Shown: positions 1-8,868 of the stretch, in pieces
Numbering within the stretch: position 1 is the first letter of the stretch
Layout of the letters: each line of letters begins with the position of its first letter
Assembly: GCA_026706395.1 (NCBI GenBank)
Contig: JAPOYU010000093.1
Location: 1 to 27,753, forward strand
DNA: 27,753 nucleotides
Origin: Chloroflexota bacterium
Lineage (GTDB): Bacteria; Chloroflexota; Anaerolineae; Aggregatilineales; Phototrophicaceae
Direction: 5' to 3'
The notes under the pieces: model-generated
Told to the model about the DNA's origin: nothing
Database searches by the model: none
What the model saw: only the letters and a program-made list of their open reading frames with translations
Made by a program: the position numbers and the translations under genes

Positions 1-1
1 G

Positions 2-2011
2 CCGGAGAACAACGCCAGCCGACAGGCGCTGGATGATCTCATCATCTGCGATATCGCCACTGCGCAAGAGATAGTCGGTATGAGCGGCCGCCTCAGCCGC
101 ATCGATCTCATCCTGGACGCCGACGAGGTCGATTCGATACGCACGGCGCTTCCTACGGGTGTTAGGCTCGTGGATGTCAAGGCGGAGAATTCGCTCGACC
201 AGATGATCGCCGCCTTCGAGCTCAACTTGCAGGCGATGAGTTTGCTGGCGCTGGTGGTCGGGCTTTTCCTCATATACAACACGGTCAATTTCAGCGTGCT
301 GCAGCGCCGGGGCGTTATCGGCATCATGCGCTCGCTGGGCACGACGCGCGGGCAGATATTCCGTTTCATCCTGCTGGAAGCCTTCATCCTCGGCCTGGTG
401 GGCACGATATTGGGCTTGGCGCTGGGCGTCATATTCGGGCGCGGCACGGTGGGGCTGGTGTCACAAACGATCAGCGATCTCTATTTCAGCGTCAATGTCC
501 AGCGCATAAGCATCCCGCCGCTGTCCCTGCTGAAGGGCGCTCTGATCGGCATCGCGGCCAGTTTGTTGGCGGCGGCGCTGCCCTCCTGGGAGGCGACGCG
601 GACACCGCCCGCCGGCGTGATGAAACGCTCAGTCGAAGAGGCGACGGCGCGACGCTTGCTGCCGATAATGACGGCGGGAGCGCTTGGCTTGAATCTTCTG
701 GGCTTCATCCTGCTGGCCGCGCCTGATAGCCTGACGGCGGGTTTCGCCGCCCTGCTTTGCATAATAGTGGGTGGGGCGCTCTTCACGCCGCTGGCGCTGG
801 TATTGGCGATGCGTCTGCTGGCCGGGCCGAGCGAGGCGCTGTTTGGCGTGCTGGGGCGCTTGGCGGCCCGCGCCGTCGTCCGCTCGCTGAGCCGCACCGG
901 TGTGGCGGTCGCCGCGTTGACCGTCGCGGTGAGCGTCATCGTCGGCGTCAGCGCCATGATCGGCAGCTTCCGCGTGACCGTGGCCGACTGGCTGGGAGCA
1001 TCGCTGGGCGCGCAAATCTACGTCTCGCCACCGCTTTTCGCCTCCAACAACGCCAGCGTGGATGTGGATATCGTCGTCAAAGGCATCGCGCTGGATGTAG
1101 CGGGCGTGCGGGCGGTGTCGTCGGCGCGGCATGTGGTGGTCAGCGCGCCGGATTATCCCGATATGCCGCCGGTCAACCTGCTGGCGAGCGACTTCGATAT
1201 CGCCGGAAATAATCGCAGTTTCAAGTGGAGTGATGTGCCGGTCGAGGCGCATCAAGCGGCGCTGGATGACGGCCAGGTCATGGTCAGCGAGAGTTTCGCC
1301 TTCCGCCGCGGCATCGACCGGGAACGCAATACCATCACGCTGGATACCGAAGCGGGCGCGCAGACATTTGTGGTCTTCGGCGTCTATTATGATTACAGCA
1401 CGGATCAAGGCGCGGTTTACATCGCGCGTTCGATCTACGATCGTTATTTCGCCGATCCCTTCGTCAGCTCATTGGGCATCTTCACGGAGGACGGCGCCGA
1501 TATCGAGACGGTCATAAGTGAATTGCGGGCGCGTTTTGCCGATTACGACTTGCTGGTGCAGGATAATGCCAGCTTGCGGGCGGGCGCGCTGGAAGTCTTT
1601 GATCGCACCTTCGCCATCACCATCGCCTTGCGGATGCTGACTACGCTGGTGGCTTTCATCGGCATCCTGGCGGCCTTGATGGCCCTGCAATTGGAGCACG
1701 CCCGCGAATATGGCATGATGCGCGCGACCGGCATGACGGCGCGCCAACTGAGTCAATTCGCCATGATTCAGACCGGACTGATGGGCTTGGTCGCCGGGAC
1801 CCTGGCGCTGCCGATCGGCTTGTTGACATCGCTGGTCTTGACGCATGTCATCAACTTGCGCTCCTTCGGCTGGACGATGGAATTCGCGCCACAGCCGTCT
1901 CAGTTGCTTGAGGCGCTGCTGGTGGCGGTGGTCGCGGCGCTGCTGGCGGGCCTGTACCCGGCGCTGCTGCTGGGTCGGCTCAAGCCGGCCGAGGCGCTGC
2001 GGCGGGAGTAG
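2..2011 (+). CDS. FtsX-family ABC transporter permease, 5'-truncated by window edge
   Basis: The frame is open from base 2, before the first ATG at 80, so the gene starts outside the window and only its 3' part is seen. It is an integral-membrane permease of the FtsX/MacB/LolC-E type, which works with an ATP-binding subunit in lipid, lipoprotein or peptide export. Two clusters of hydrophobic helices (about 236-600 and 1625-2000) look like two FtsX domains. They are separated by further helices near 660-960 and a soluble extracytoplasmic stretch at about 975-1600. The sequence before the first cluster (TAQEIVGMSGRLSRIDLIL) matches the MacB-like periplasmic domain that precedes FtsX domains. 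The end, GRLKPAEALRRE, is the usual C-terminus of the family. The substrate cannot be told, and the ATPase gene is not in view. Confidence 0.88.
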   Translation, partial: PENNASRQALDDLIICDIATAQEIVGMSGRLSRIDLILDADEVDSIRTALPTGVRLVDVKAENSLDQMIAAFELNLQAMSLLALVVGLFLIYNTVNFSVLQRRGVIGIMRSLGTTRGQIFRFILLEAFILGLVGTILGLALGVIFGRGTVGLVSQTISDLYFSVNVQRISIPPLSLLKGALIGIAASLLAAALPSWEATRTPPAGVMKRSVEEATARRLLPIMTAGALGLNLLGFILLAAPDSLTAGFAALLCIIVGGALFTPLALVLAMRLLAGPSEALFGVLGRLAARAVVRSLSRTGVAVAALTVAVSVIVGVSAMIGSFRVTVADWLGASLGAQIYVSPPLFASNNASVDVDIVVKGIALDVAGVRAVSSARHVVVSAPDYPDMPPVNLLASDFDIAGNNRSFKWSDVPVEAHQAALDDGQVMVSESFAFRRGIDRERNTITLDTEAGAQTFVVFGVYYDYSTDQGAVYIARSIYDRYFADPFVSSLGIFTEDGADIETVISELRARFADYDLLVQDNASLRAGALEVFDRTFAITIALRMLTTLVAFIGILAALMALQLEHAREYGMMRATGMTARQLSQFAMIQTGLMGLVAGTLALPIGLLTSLVLTHVINLRSFGWTMEFAPQPSQLLEALLVAVVAALLAGLYPALLLGRLKPAEALRRE

Positions 2012-2035
2012 GTTAAATTCACCACAGAGGTTCTT

Positions 2036-2047
2036 CTTAAGCTTAAG
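2036..2047. repeat. 12-bp perfect palindrome next to the dioxygenase RBS
   Basis: CTTAAGCTTAAG is a perfect palindrome. Its right end runs into the AAGGGG Shine-Dalgarno of the downstream gene (start 2059). It could be a repressor site or a small hairpin affecting ribosome access. The short intergenic gap also holds TTCACCACAGAG, a phrase resembling dispersed intergenic repeats of many bacteria. Function is unknown. Confidence 0.4.
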
Positions 2048-2058
2048 GGGGCAGCCGA

Positions 2059-2865
2059 ATGTTCAGCAAAAGCGAAATCGAGCAATTCCGATCCGAGGGC
2101 TGGGTCGCCAAAGACGAGTTCTGGTCCGAGAGCGAAGTGCGCGCGATGCGGCGGGAGCTGGATCGCCTGGAAGATCTGGGGCTGCTGCGCAATGTCGCCA
2201 CAGCGGGCGACGGCCAGACGCCAGCCTCAGACAAGGTCAACCTGCAGCTCTGCCCCATGTTCCCGCACAGCGACCTCTTCCGCGCCATGCCCTTTGCCGA
2301 CAAAGCGATCGACGCCGTGCGCCAGCTCATCGGCGACCCGGTCGTTCTGCATCTCGACCAGGTATTCATCAAGCCGGGGGTGGAGGGCATGGGCACAAAC
2401 TGGCATCAGGACAACGCCTACTTTGAGATCGACGATCCCCTGAAAGGCACAGCGATGTGGACGGCGGTGCATGACGCCACGGTGGCCAACGGCACGATTC
2501 ACGTCATCCCGGGCAGCTATCGTACGCGCTACGAGCACAGTCGCGATCCCTACAGCAACCATCATATCCGCTGCTATCCGCCGGAGGACGAGGCGGTCGC
2601 GATTGAGCTGCCGGCCGGCGGCGTCGCCTTCTTTGCCTATGGCGTGGCGCATTGTACGCTGGCGAATACGACGGACAGGGAGCGTGCCGGTGTGGCGCTG
2701 CATTTCATCAACGGCGCGATGGACGCGACGGCGAAAAGCGGCTTTCCGCTGGGCAAGCGGCCCTATCTTACCGGTCCAGACGCCAGCGGCGGACAGAATG
2801 AGCACGGAGTGCTGGTGGCTGGGACTTGGGAGCGTGAAGTGGAGACGGCGCTGCAACTAGCCTAG
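2059..2865 (+). CDS. Phytanoyl-CoA dioxygenase (PhyH) family protein
   Basis: This is a predicted soluble Fe(II)/2-oxoglutarate-dependent dioxygenase of 268 residues, the usual length for bacterial PhyH proteins. The metal-binding HxD pair is H116 and D118 in NWHQDNAYF. The distal histidine is probably H198 in GVAHCTLAN, and R209 shortly after is the likely 2-oxoglutarate-binding arginine. The family hydroxylates varied substrates such as lipids, amino acids and secondary metabolites, so the substrate cannot be assigned here. The start is supported by an AAGGGG ribosome binding site (2045-2050) at good spacing. The gene lies between an unrelated permease and convergent surE, with no sign of a pathway cluster. 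Confidence 0.85.
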   Translation: MFSKSEIEQFRSEGWVAKDEFWSESEVRAMRRELDRLEDLGLLRNVATAGDGQTPASDKVNLQLCPMFPHSDLFRAMPFADKAIDAVRQLIGDPVVLHLDQVFIKPGVEGMGTNWHQDNAYFEIDDPLKGTAMWTAVHDATVANGTIHVIPGSYRTRYEHSRDPYSNHHIRCYPPEDEAVAIELPAGGVAFFAYGVAHCTLANTTDRERAGVALHFINGAMDATAKSGFPLGKRPYLTGPDASGGQNEHGVLVAGTWEREVETALQLA

Positions 2866-2911
2866 GAATAGGTTTCGCGTACGCGCGACCTGACTGATTG
2901 TCCCTACTAAC

Positions 2912-3757
2912 CTACATCAAGCGCGGCTGCCGCAGTTCGATCTTGCCCAGCATGATCTGGGTCAGCCGAAACATATCGGTGCGCGAGGTCATGTCGAGGC
3001 TGATGGGCGTCACCGAGATGACTTTGTCAGTTAGGAGAGCATAGACATCGCTGTCGGGCTCGGCGGCGGACGGGTCGCTATTGTATTGATAGCCCAGCTT
3101 GCCCGTATCGTGCAGCGCCAGGCGTTCCGGCCGGGTGGGCCAATAGACCCGCCGGCGCGAAAGCCGCGTCAAACGCCATTCGGTCTCGCGGGTCGCGGCC
3201 CAGGGCACATCGATCTTCAGGACATCTACATCGTCGGGCAGGGCGGAGTGATCCATTAGCCAGCCGCCGATTCGCAGAGCGAAAGCCGCCGAGACGCTGA
3301 AGTCGACCTCATCTGAATGCGAATGATGAAGGTCGGTCGTCGTCTGCAAGCTCACGGCGATAGATGGGATGCCGAGGCTGGCGCCTTCGAGCGCGGCGCC
3401 GACTGTGCCGGAAATGGTGACGCCGTTGCCCGTGTTCTCACCGTAGTTGATGCCGGATACTAGCAGCGCCGGCTGCTTCTCGGCCAATTCGAGAACGGCA
3501 TGCTGCACGGCTTGAGCCGGTGTGCCATCTACCGCGTATGCCTCGCACTCGCCGCAGTCGATCGGAACCTCGTAAGGGAAGATGCGCCCTTCGCTGTAAT
3601 GCGGCATGCTGCGCCCCATGCCGGACTGCTGCTCTCGCGGCGCCACCACCAGCAAGCGCCCGCGGCAGCGAAAGGCGGATACCGCCGCCCACAAGCCAGG
3701 TGAGCGAATGCCATCGTCATTTGTGAAAAGAATAGTTGGTTTGGCAGAGTCCGCCAT
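2912..3757 (-). CDS. surE: 5'/3'-nucleotidase SurE
   Basis: SurE is a metal-dependent phosphatase that hydrolyses nucleoside 5'- and 3'-monophosphates and short polyphosphates in the cytoplasm, and is linked to stress survival and nucleotide salvage. The diagnostic N-terminal motif is ILFTNDDGI, with metal ligands D14 and D15. The other ligands are present: S45 in REQQSGMGRS and N104 in SGINYGENTG, followed by the family signature ISGTVGAALEG. The 281-residue length is typical. The gene converges with the dioxygenase, with a 46-bp gap. It diverges from the kinase gene across a 259-bp gap that should hold its promoter, but no single strong minus-strand promoter stands out there. Confidence 0.93.
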   Translation of the reverse strand: MADSAKPTILFTNDDGIRSPGLWAAVSAFRCRGRLLVVAPREQQSGMGRSMPHYSEGRIFPYEVPIDCGECEAYAVDGTPAQAVQHAVLELAEKQPALLVSGINYGENTGNGVTISGTVGAALEGASLGIPSIAVSLQTTTDLHHSHSDEVDFSVSAAFALRIGGWLMDHSALPDDVDVLKIDVPWAATRETEWRLTRLSRRRVYWPTRPERLALHDTGKLGYQYNSDPSAAEPDSDVYALLTDKVISVTPISLDMTSRTDMFRLTQIMLGKIELRQPRLM

Positions 3758-3979
3758 TGCTCTATTGCCTTATGATAGTCAAGCAAACGATATAGCTATA
3801 GACTATGCCATCTGCGTTAAGCGGGCAAGGCTGTATGTTACGGGCGCATTAAGATTGAGTTCGGTTTCTGCTCGTTTCCAACCTCGCCTTGGTCACGCCA
3901 GTTGAAGCGGGCCCCGCGCAGGTCGCAACCGCTTTTGGCAGTCTCGGCGAAGCCATCTTTCCGCCCGTGCCGAACCCGC

Positions 3980-3985
3980 TATAAT
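3980..3985 (+). promoter_or_regulatory. -10 element (TATAAT) of the phosphotransferase gene
   Basis: A perfect TATAAT ends about 30 bases before the ATG at 4017. No good -35 is visible. It overlaps an in-frame ATG at 3984, which argues that translation starts downstream at 4017. Confidence 0.6.
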
Positions 3986-4016
3986 GTCGCCTGTCTCAGA
4001 CAGAGAGGGCGCGTCT

Positions 4017-4898
4017 ATGGAGAACATGCAGGTCGAGTCCTTGCTCGCGCTGCTCAAGCGGCATCTGCCCCAACTGACATTTCGCGAGGCTCGGCTCCTG
4101 CCGGCCTCCGGTCAGTTCAACCATGTATTCAGCCTCGATGAGCGCTGGATTTTCCGCTTTCCCAAGAGCCTCCATGTCGCGGCTGATCTGGCGCATGAGC
4201 TGGAGATACTGCCGCGCTTGGCGGGGCGGCTGCCGCTGCCTATCCCAGCGCCGACATACTGGGCTGAGGACGACGAAACGGGGCGAGTGCTCTTCATGGG
4301 CTACGCGATGCTGTCGGGCCAACCCCTGCTGCGTGAGCGCTTCGCCCAGCTGCAAGCGGATACGGACCTGGTCGCGCGAATCGCCCAGGATCTGACAGAT
4401 TTTCTGCTGGCCCTGCATGCAATCCCAGTCGCCGAAGTAGGCTTGGTGGACGCGGCAGAAGACGGGCGGGCTGTCTGGACGCGCTACTATCATGACTTCC
4501 GCCAAGACTTGTTCCCGCACATGCGCCCGGACGCGCAGCGCGAAGTGAGCCGGGATTTTGAAGCGGCGCTGGCCGACGCGCGTCTGTGGCAGTATGACAA
4601 CTGCTTGATCCATGGCGACTTGGGCGCGGGCAATATCCTGTTTCAGGACGGGCGCGTCAGCGGCGTCATTGACTTCAGCTTCTGCAATATCGGCGATCCG
4701 GCGCAAGACCTTGGCGCCTTGCTCGCGAGTTATGGCGAGGGCTTTGTCGAGCGGGTCATGGCACTTTATCCGGCGTTGCGGGACTGCCTGCCCCGCGCCC
4801 GCTTCTATTGCCGGCAATACGCGCTGGAGCAAGCCCTGTTCGCCCTGCGCGACAATGACCCAGCAGAATTTGAAGATGGCATCGCAGCCTATCGTTAG
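4017..4898 (+). CDS. Aminoglycoside phosphotransferase (APH) family kinase
   Basis: This is a protein-kinase-like small-molecule kinase of 293 residues. The catalytic loop is LIHGDLGAGN, with D201 as probable base and N206 as metal ligand. The metal-binding DFS segment is DFSFCNIGDPAQDLG (D219). These match the APH superfamily, which includes macrolide, aminoglycoside and homoserine/choline kinases. The overall layout is nearest to bacterial APH/macrolide-kinase-like proteins of unknown substrate, so resistance should not be assumed. The start at 4017 is chosen over the in-frame ATG at 3984 because a -10 element covers the latter and AGAGAGGG (4002-4009) sits 7 bases before 4017. The gene appears to stand alone. 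Confidence 0.82.
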   Translation: MENMQVESLLALLKRHLPQLTFREARLLPASGQFNHVFSLDERWIFRFPKSLHVAADLAHELEILPRLAGRLPLPIPAPTYWAEDDETGRVLFMGYAMLSGQPLLRERFAQLQADTDLVARIAQDLTDFLLALHAIPVAEVGLVDAAEDGRAVWTRYYHDFRQDLFPHMRPDAQREVSRDFEAALADARLWQYDNCLIHGDLGAGNILFQDGRVSGVIDFSFCNIGDPAQDLGALLASYGEGFVERVMALYPALRDCLPRARFYCRQYALEQALFALRDNDPAEFEDGIAAYR

Positions 4899-4945
4899 CC
4901 GCGTCCGATACAGGCCCCCGCCGTCACTTACGCTCGGCGCAACTA

Positions 4946-4954
4946 TGCTATAAT
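4946..4954 (+). promoter_or_regulatory. Extended -10 promoter (TGCTATAAT)
   Basis: TGCTATAAT is a perfect extended -10 element. Transcription would start near 4961, which leaves only a few bases before the TTG at 4965 and so favours the ATG at 4995 as the translation start. Confidence 0.65.
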
Positions 4955-4994
4955 TCCTGATGATTTGCCTAACGAACAAGTTAGCGGGACTGAC

Positions 4995-7634
4995 ATGGCG
5001 GAAATCAGCCTGCGGGCTTATCAAGACCGGATAGCGAACCTGGCTGAGGAGGAGCGCTTCGACGAAGTCATCGCGCACGCGCGCCACATTCTCAAGCGCT
5101 TTCCCAAGAATCTGCGCGCTTATGAACAGCTGGGCGGCGCGCTTTTTGCCAAGGGACGCTGGGCCGAAGCGGCCGACGTATTGCGCCGCGCGCTGGGCGC
5201 GAAGCCGCAAGATTTCGAGACTCGCCTGCGCCTGGCGCAATCCTATCAGCGCATCGGGCAGAATGATCGCGCTATTTGGCATGCCGAGCGCGCATTGGAC
5301 CAGATGCCGAATGACGCTGAGGCCACCGGGCTGATCCGCGCGCTGTATCGAGAGCATCGGGGGGAAGAGATTGAACGCCTGCAATTGACGGCGGGCGCTC
5401 TTGCCCAGCAGCATATCCGGGGCAATCTGCTGCCTGAAGCCCTGGACACACTGGATTCCGCCCTGGAACGCAATCCGGAGCGGCTTGATTTACGGCTGCT
5501 GCGCGCGCGGGCGCTTTGGCTTGATGGCCGCCGGATGGACGCCGCGGAATCAGCGATTCAGATCCTGGAGCAGTTGCCCTACGCCATCGACGCCAATCGG
5601 ATTATGACCGAGCTATGGCTGGCTGAGCAGCGCCCCTCCGACGCCCAGACCTATTTGGGGCGTATCGAAGAACTTGATCCTTATATGGCGCATCAATTGG
5701 CGGCCGGGGAGCCGGCGCCGGACGATCTGCTGCCCATCGACGAGCTCGACTATAACAGCATATCATCGCGCGAACACGCGATCGTAGACCCGGAGTGGCT
5801 GAAGGAGAGAGCCGGCCAGGACAGCGGCTTGGGCGCTCTCTTCGGCATCGATGAAACAGAGGCGACCGAAGACCAACTCGTCACGGCCGATCTCGATGAC
5901 TTGCTTTCGGATGAGCAGATTGAAACGCTGTTCAGCGAGTTGGTGATCGGTGAAGCGGTGGCGGAAGTCAGCGAAGCGACGCTTGAGGACGATGCCGAGC
6001 AAATCCTGCCTGCGCTGGACGAAGAAGACCTGCTCGCGAACGCGCCGCAAGAGGCCGTCGCCGATGACGAAGACGCGGATGATCTTGACGCCATCATGGC
6101 GCAAATGAGTCTGCCCGAGCAGGAAGCGACCGAAGACGAAAGCGATGACTTCAGCACTGCGCTGGACAATGAATTGGCGAGCCTGCTTGAGCAATTGGAT
6201 GACGACAGCGATGATAGCGATGACGGCGATTGGATGGCTGAGATACAACAGGGCAGCCTGGAGCTGGGCGCTGACGACGAGTCATCGAAGGTCATGGAAG
6301 ATTTCGACCGCGAATGGGTCAAGCAGCCTGATGACGAGGAAACGGGCGGCGCGCCCTGGCTTTCGGCTGCCATGCGCGAGGCCTTGGATAAGGACGAGGA
6401 CGGCGACTTCGACCTGTTTGGCGATGACGAGCAGTTGCAAAGCCTGCTCAACAAGACATCGGATACTGAGCCGATTCATCACAGCGATATAGAAGATTGG
6501 CTCAATGCTGAGCAGAACCTCGAATCCAGCGAAGGGGAAGAGCGCCACCTCGATATCGAAGACGAGTTGCTTCAGGCTCCGCCGGCGGATTCCTGGCTGG
6601 ATGACCAAGACGAAATTGCCGCGATCGCCGCGCCCGCCGAAGACGACCTAAATCGCGAGAACGCCGCCCTGATCGATAGTTGGGAATCGGAATTGGGTGA
6701 CGACGAAGACGACGATCCTTATGTCGATTGGCTAAAGGACGACCCCAACGAGTTGGACGATGACCTGGGCATATTTGCAGCACCGGCCGATGACGTCGAT
6801 ATCGCGGCTGCGGCGAGCCTTCCCGATACTGGCGATGCGGAAGAGCAGACCCGCGCCTGGGGCTTGAACAGCCCGGATCAACTGGCGGATTTCGTCGAGC
6901 AGGGCGCCGATGCCGCTGCCGGCTCGCCCGACTGGTTGAACGCCGTCGTGCCGGGCTTGGACCGCGAGAATGACGCCTCCACCGACGATGTCAACGAATA
7001 CGCGCGACCGACGGCGGCGGCCGGCAAGGAATTCGCTTGGGTCAGCGATATCGTCGATGAAGAGACCGGCGAGCTGCAGGCCGTCGACCCGGCGGAAATT
7101 GACGAGACATTGTATTTCCGCTTTAGCAAGCCGCCCGTCTGGCTGGTGAACATGCAGGCTGAGGCGGCCGGCGCCGCGGAAGGCATCACTGCGCTGAGCA
7201 TCGACGCCGATATTGAAGCGCTCGAACTTGATGATCTCACCTTCGATGATTACTTCAGCTTTGACACGCCAACCGACAAAATGGATGCGATCAATCTCGA
7301 GGACGATACCCAGGAGTTGAATTTTGTCGGGCTGGATTGGGACGACTATTTCGACCTTGAGTCGCCCACCGAAAAGACCATCGCCATAACGCTCGACGAT
7401 AGCGAGGCGCACCTTGACTTTGACGAGCTCGGCATCGACGATGACGACTTCTCTTTCGCAAAAGACAGCGAAGAGGCGCCAATGCCGGACGCCGGAAGCG
7501 ATCTTTTCAATGACATCGGCCTGGATGATGAGCCGGAGACGAATGACAGTCCCGTCTGGCTGGAGTACAACAGCCCGGTCGACGACTCGGATTCTGACGA
7601 TCCTGATCGCCGCAGCGGACAATCGACGGTATAA
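4995..7634 (+). CDS. TPR protein with long acidic, WL-motif-rich C-terminal region
   Basis: This 879-residue protein has two parts. Residues about 1-250 are tetratricopeptide helices (for example LGGALFAKGRWAEAADVL and LRLAQSYQRIGQNDRAI), a protein-protein interaction fold. The remaining 600 or so residues are extremely Asp/Glu-rich and probably disordered. They are punctuated by short tryptophan motifs: EWLKERA, DWMAEIQ, PWLSAAM, DWLNAEQ, SWLDDQD, DWLKDDP, DWLNAVV and VWLEYNS. Near the C-terminus a unit beginning DDYFSF recurs at residue 751, then as DDYFDL at 783 and DDDFSF at 816. There is no signal peptide or membrane segment. Function is unknown; a scaffold or assembly role is inferred from the TPRs. 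Start 4995 (ATG) is chosen over TTG 4965 because of the promoter position and an AGCGGG ribosome site. Confidence 0.8.
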   Translation: MAEISLRAYQDRIANLAEEERFDEVIAHARHILKRFPKNLRAYEQLGGALFAKGRWAEAADVLRRALGAKPQDFETRLRLAQSYQRIGQNDRAIWHAERALDQMPNDAEATGLIRALYREHRGEEIERLQLTAGALAQQHIRGNLLPEALDTLDSALERNPERLDLRLLRARALWLDGRRMDAAESAIQILEQLPYAIDANRIMTELWLAEQRPSDAQTYLGRIEELDPYMAHQLAAGEPAPDDLLPIDELDYNSISSREHAIVDPEWLKERAGQDSGLGALFGIDETEATEDQLVTADLDDLLSDEQIETLFSELVIGEAVAEVSEATLEDDAEQILPALDEEDLLANAPQEAVADDEDADDLDAIMAQMSLPEQEATEDESDDFSTALDNELASLLEQLDDDSDDSDDGDWMAEIQQGSLELGADDESSKVMEDFDREWVKQPDDEETGGAPWLSAAMREALDKDEDGDFDLFGDDEQLQSLLNKTSDTEPIHHSDIEDWLNAEQNLESSEGEERHLDIEDELLQAPPADSWLDDQDEIAAIAAPAEDDLNRENAALIDSWESELGDDEDDDPYVDWLKDDPNELDDDLGIFAAPADDVDIAAAASLPDTGDAEEQTRAWGLNSPDQLADFVEQGADAAAGSPDWLNAVVPGLDRENDASTDDVNEYARPTAAAGKEFAWVSDIVDEETGELQAVDPAEIDETLYFRFSKPPVWLVNMQAEAAGAAEGITALSIDADIEALELDDLTFDDYFSFDTPTDKMDAINLEDDTQELNFVGLDWDDYFDLESPTEKTIAITLDDSEAHLDFDELGIDDDDFSFAKDSEEAPMPDAGSDLFNDIGLDDEPETNDSPVWLEYNSPVDDSDSDDPDRRSGQSTV
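7245..7460 (+). repeat. Tandem 32-33-residue coding repeat in the TPR protein
   Basis: Three copies of a unit beginning DDYFSF, DDYFDL and DDDFSF start at 7245, 7341 and 7440, a period of 96 then 99 bases. The first two also share the phrases TPTDK/SPTEK and INLEDD/ITLDDS. The third is cut short. Confidence 0.65.
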
Positions 7635-7635
7635 T
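7630..7635 (+). promoter_or_regulatory. -10 element overlapping the upstream stop codon
   Basis: TATAAT here contains the TAA stop (7632-7634) of the upstream TPR gene and lies 54 bases before the ATG at 7689. No clear -35 is seen. Single-copy motifs of this kind can arise by chance, but the match is perfect and the position suits the next gene. Confidence 0.4.
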
Positions 7636-7688
7636 CAGCATCCCATCCCACAAGATCAACTGCTCATGGCCGCTTGAGAGACGCGCCG

Positions 7689-8864
7689 ATGTTTGAAGAC
7701 CCTGAATTGCCCGATTTCGATTCAATGTCCCAGGAGGAGCTCATCGAATGGCTGGAGCAGCTGGCGAAGCGCCACAGCGCCGCCTCCTCCGAGTTCATTG
7801 ACGATTATACGGATAGTCCCGAGGCGGCCGATGCCGATGCGCCCTCGGAAGATGATGACTGGTCGGACTGGCTGGATGACACCGCCCCCGGCGCGGCGAC
7901 CGTGGCATCGGACCATGCATTTATGACGGACGCCGGTCTGGGGCCGGCTGATGCCGATCCGCCTGTTGACCTCAGCCTTTTTGAAGACGAAGATACCGCG
8001 CCCACCGCATCGCTGGATTGGCTTGACGAGATCGTCGCGGCGCAGCAAGCTGACGAATTGCCCGATTTCAAAGATCTAAAAGCCAAGCCTCAATCGGCGG
8101 GCAATCCGCACAATATGCCTCGCGGAGACGATGAGGATGATCCGCTGGACTGGCTGAATGAGCTTGATACCAATGGCGTCGCCCTGTCGGGTTCCGGCCG
8201 GGCTGCCGACGGGTCGGATTATGACTATCCAGAGGACTTCGATGAGACCTGGGAGGACGACGAAACGCTCGACGACCTGGAAGACGAAAGTTTGTACTCG
8301 CTTGACGCCGACGCGTCGACGAGTTTTCTCGAATCTTTGCCGGCCCTGGAAGACCGCGAAACGGAAGAGCACAGCACACAGTCGATGGCGCCGGTGCCGG
8401 ATTCCCAGCCGGCCGATACGCCCGAGACAAAGGAAACGGTCGCTGCCGCTCCGGCCGATCGCGCCGACAGCCTGAGCAAAGCCTTCCTCGTCCAGGAGCG
8501 CGAAGCCGACCTGGAAGCCTGGTATGCCGAGCGTCTCCGCGCGATCTCTGCCCCAGAGGAAGCTGCCGCCCTGCCCGAGCCGATTAAGCCGGGCAAGCCG
8601 CCGCCCGGGCTTAAGGCTGCCATCTTTTCCGCGCGGGACAAGGTCAAGGCGGAGAACCTCCCAGACGCATTGATCGACTACGAGACGCTACTGAGCACGA
8701 CAGCCGGTTTACAGTGGGTCGTGCATGACATGCGTGAATTGATCGCCCAGGAGAAATACCGCGATATGCCGTCAGTCCATCGCGTGCTGGGCGACGCCTA
8801 TATGCGGCAGGGCCATCTCGACGCGGCGCTGAGCGTCTACCGCCACGCCCTCTCCTTGTTGTAA
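7689..8864 (+). CDS. Acidic WL-motif protein with C-terminal TPR
   Basis: This is a 391-residue protein of unknown function. Residues about 1-270 are acidic and probably disordered, with EWLEQLAKRH near the N-terminus and then DWSDWLDDT, LDWLDEIVA and LDWLNELDT, the same style of motif as in the preceding protein. The last 120 residues are helical and end in a recognisable TPR (VHRVLGDAYMRQGHLDAALSVYRHAL). The architecture is thus the mirror image of its upstream neighbour, and it is in the same reading frame with only one stop codon between them. The ATG at 7689 is preferred over the TTG at 7674; GAGAG at 7676-7680 is a plausible ribosome site. mutY follows after 4 bases, so the two are probably co-transcribed. 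Confidence 0.78.
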   Translation: MFEDPELPDFDSMSQEELIEWLEQLAKRHSAASSEFIDDYTDSPEAADADAPSEDDDWSDWLDDTAPGAATVASDHAFMTDAGLGPADADPPVDLSLFEDEDTAPTASLDWLDEIVAAQQADELPDFKDLKAKPQSAGNPHNMPRGDDEDDPLDWLNELDTNGVALSGSGRAADGSDYDYPEDFDETWEDDETLDDLEDESLYSLDADASTSFLESLPALEDRETEEHSTQSMAPVPDSQPADTPETKETVAAAPADRADSLSKAFLVQEREADLEAWYAERLRAISAPEEAAALPEPIKPGKPPPGLKAAIFSARDKVKAENLPDALIDYETLLSTTAGLQWVVHDMRELIAQEKYRDMPSVHRVLGDAYMRQGHLDAALSVYRHALSLL

Positions 8865-8868
8865 CAGC

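Noticed and set aside
4017..4898. Antibiotic resistance gene
   Set aside because: The APH fold alone does not show resistance. The sequence is not recognisably a known aminoglycoside or macrolide kinase, and no resistance context is present.
3996..5414. Minus-strand open frame of 472 codons
   Set aside because: It lies antisense to the phosphotransferase and TPR genes, both of which show clear family motifs. Its own translation has no recognisable domain. Long antisense frames are expected in GC-rich DNA.
6732..7622. Minus-strand open frame of 296 codons
   Set aside because: It is the complement of the acidic repeat region of the TPR protein. The sequence is a compositional shadow (Val/Ile/Arg-rich) with no motif.
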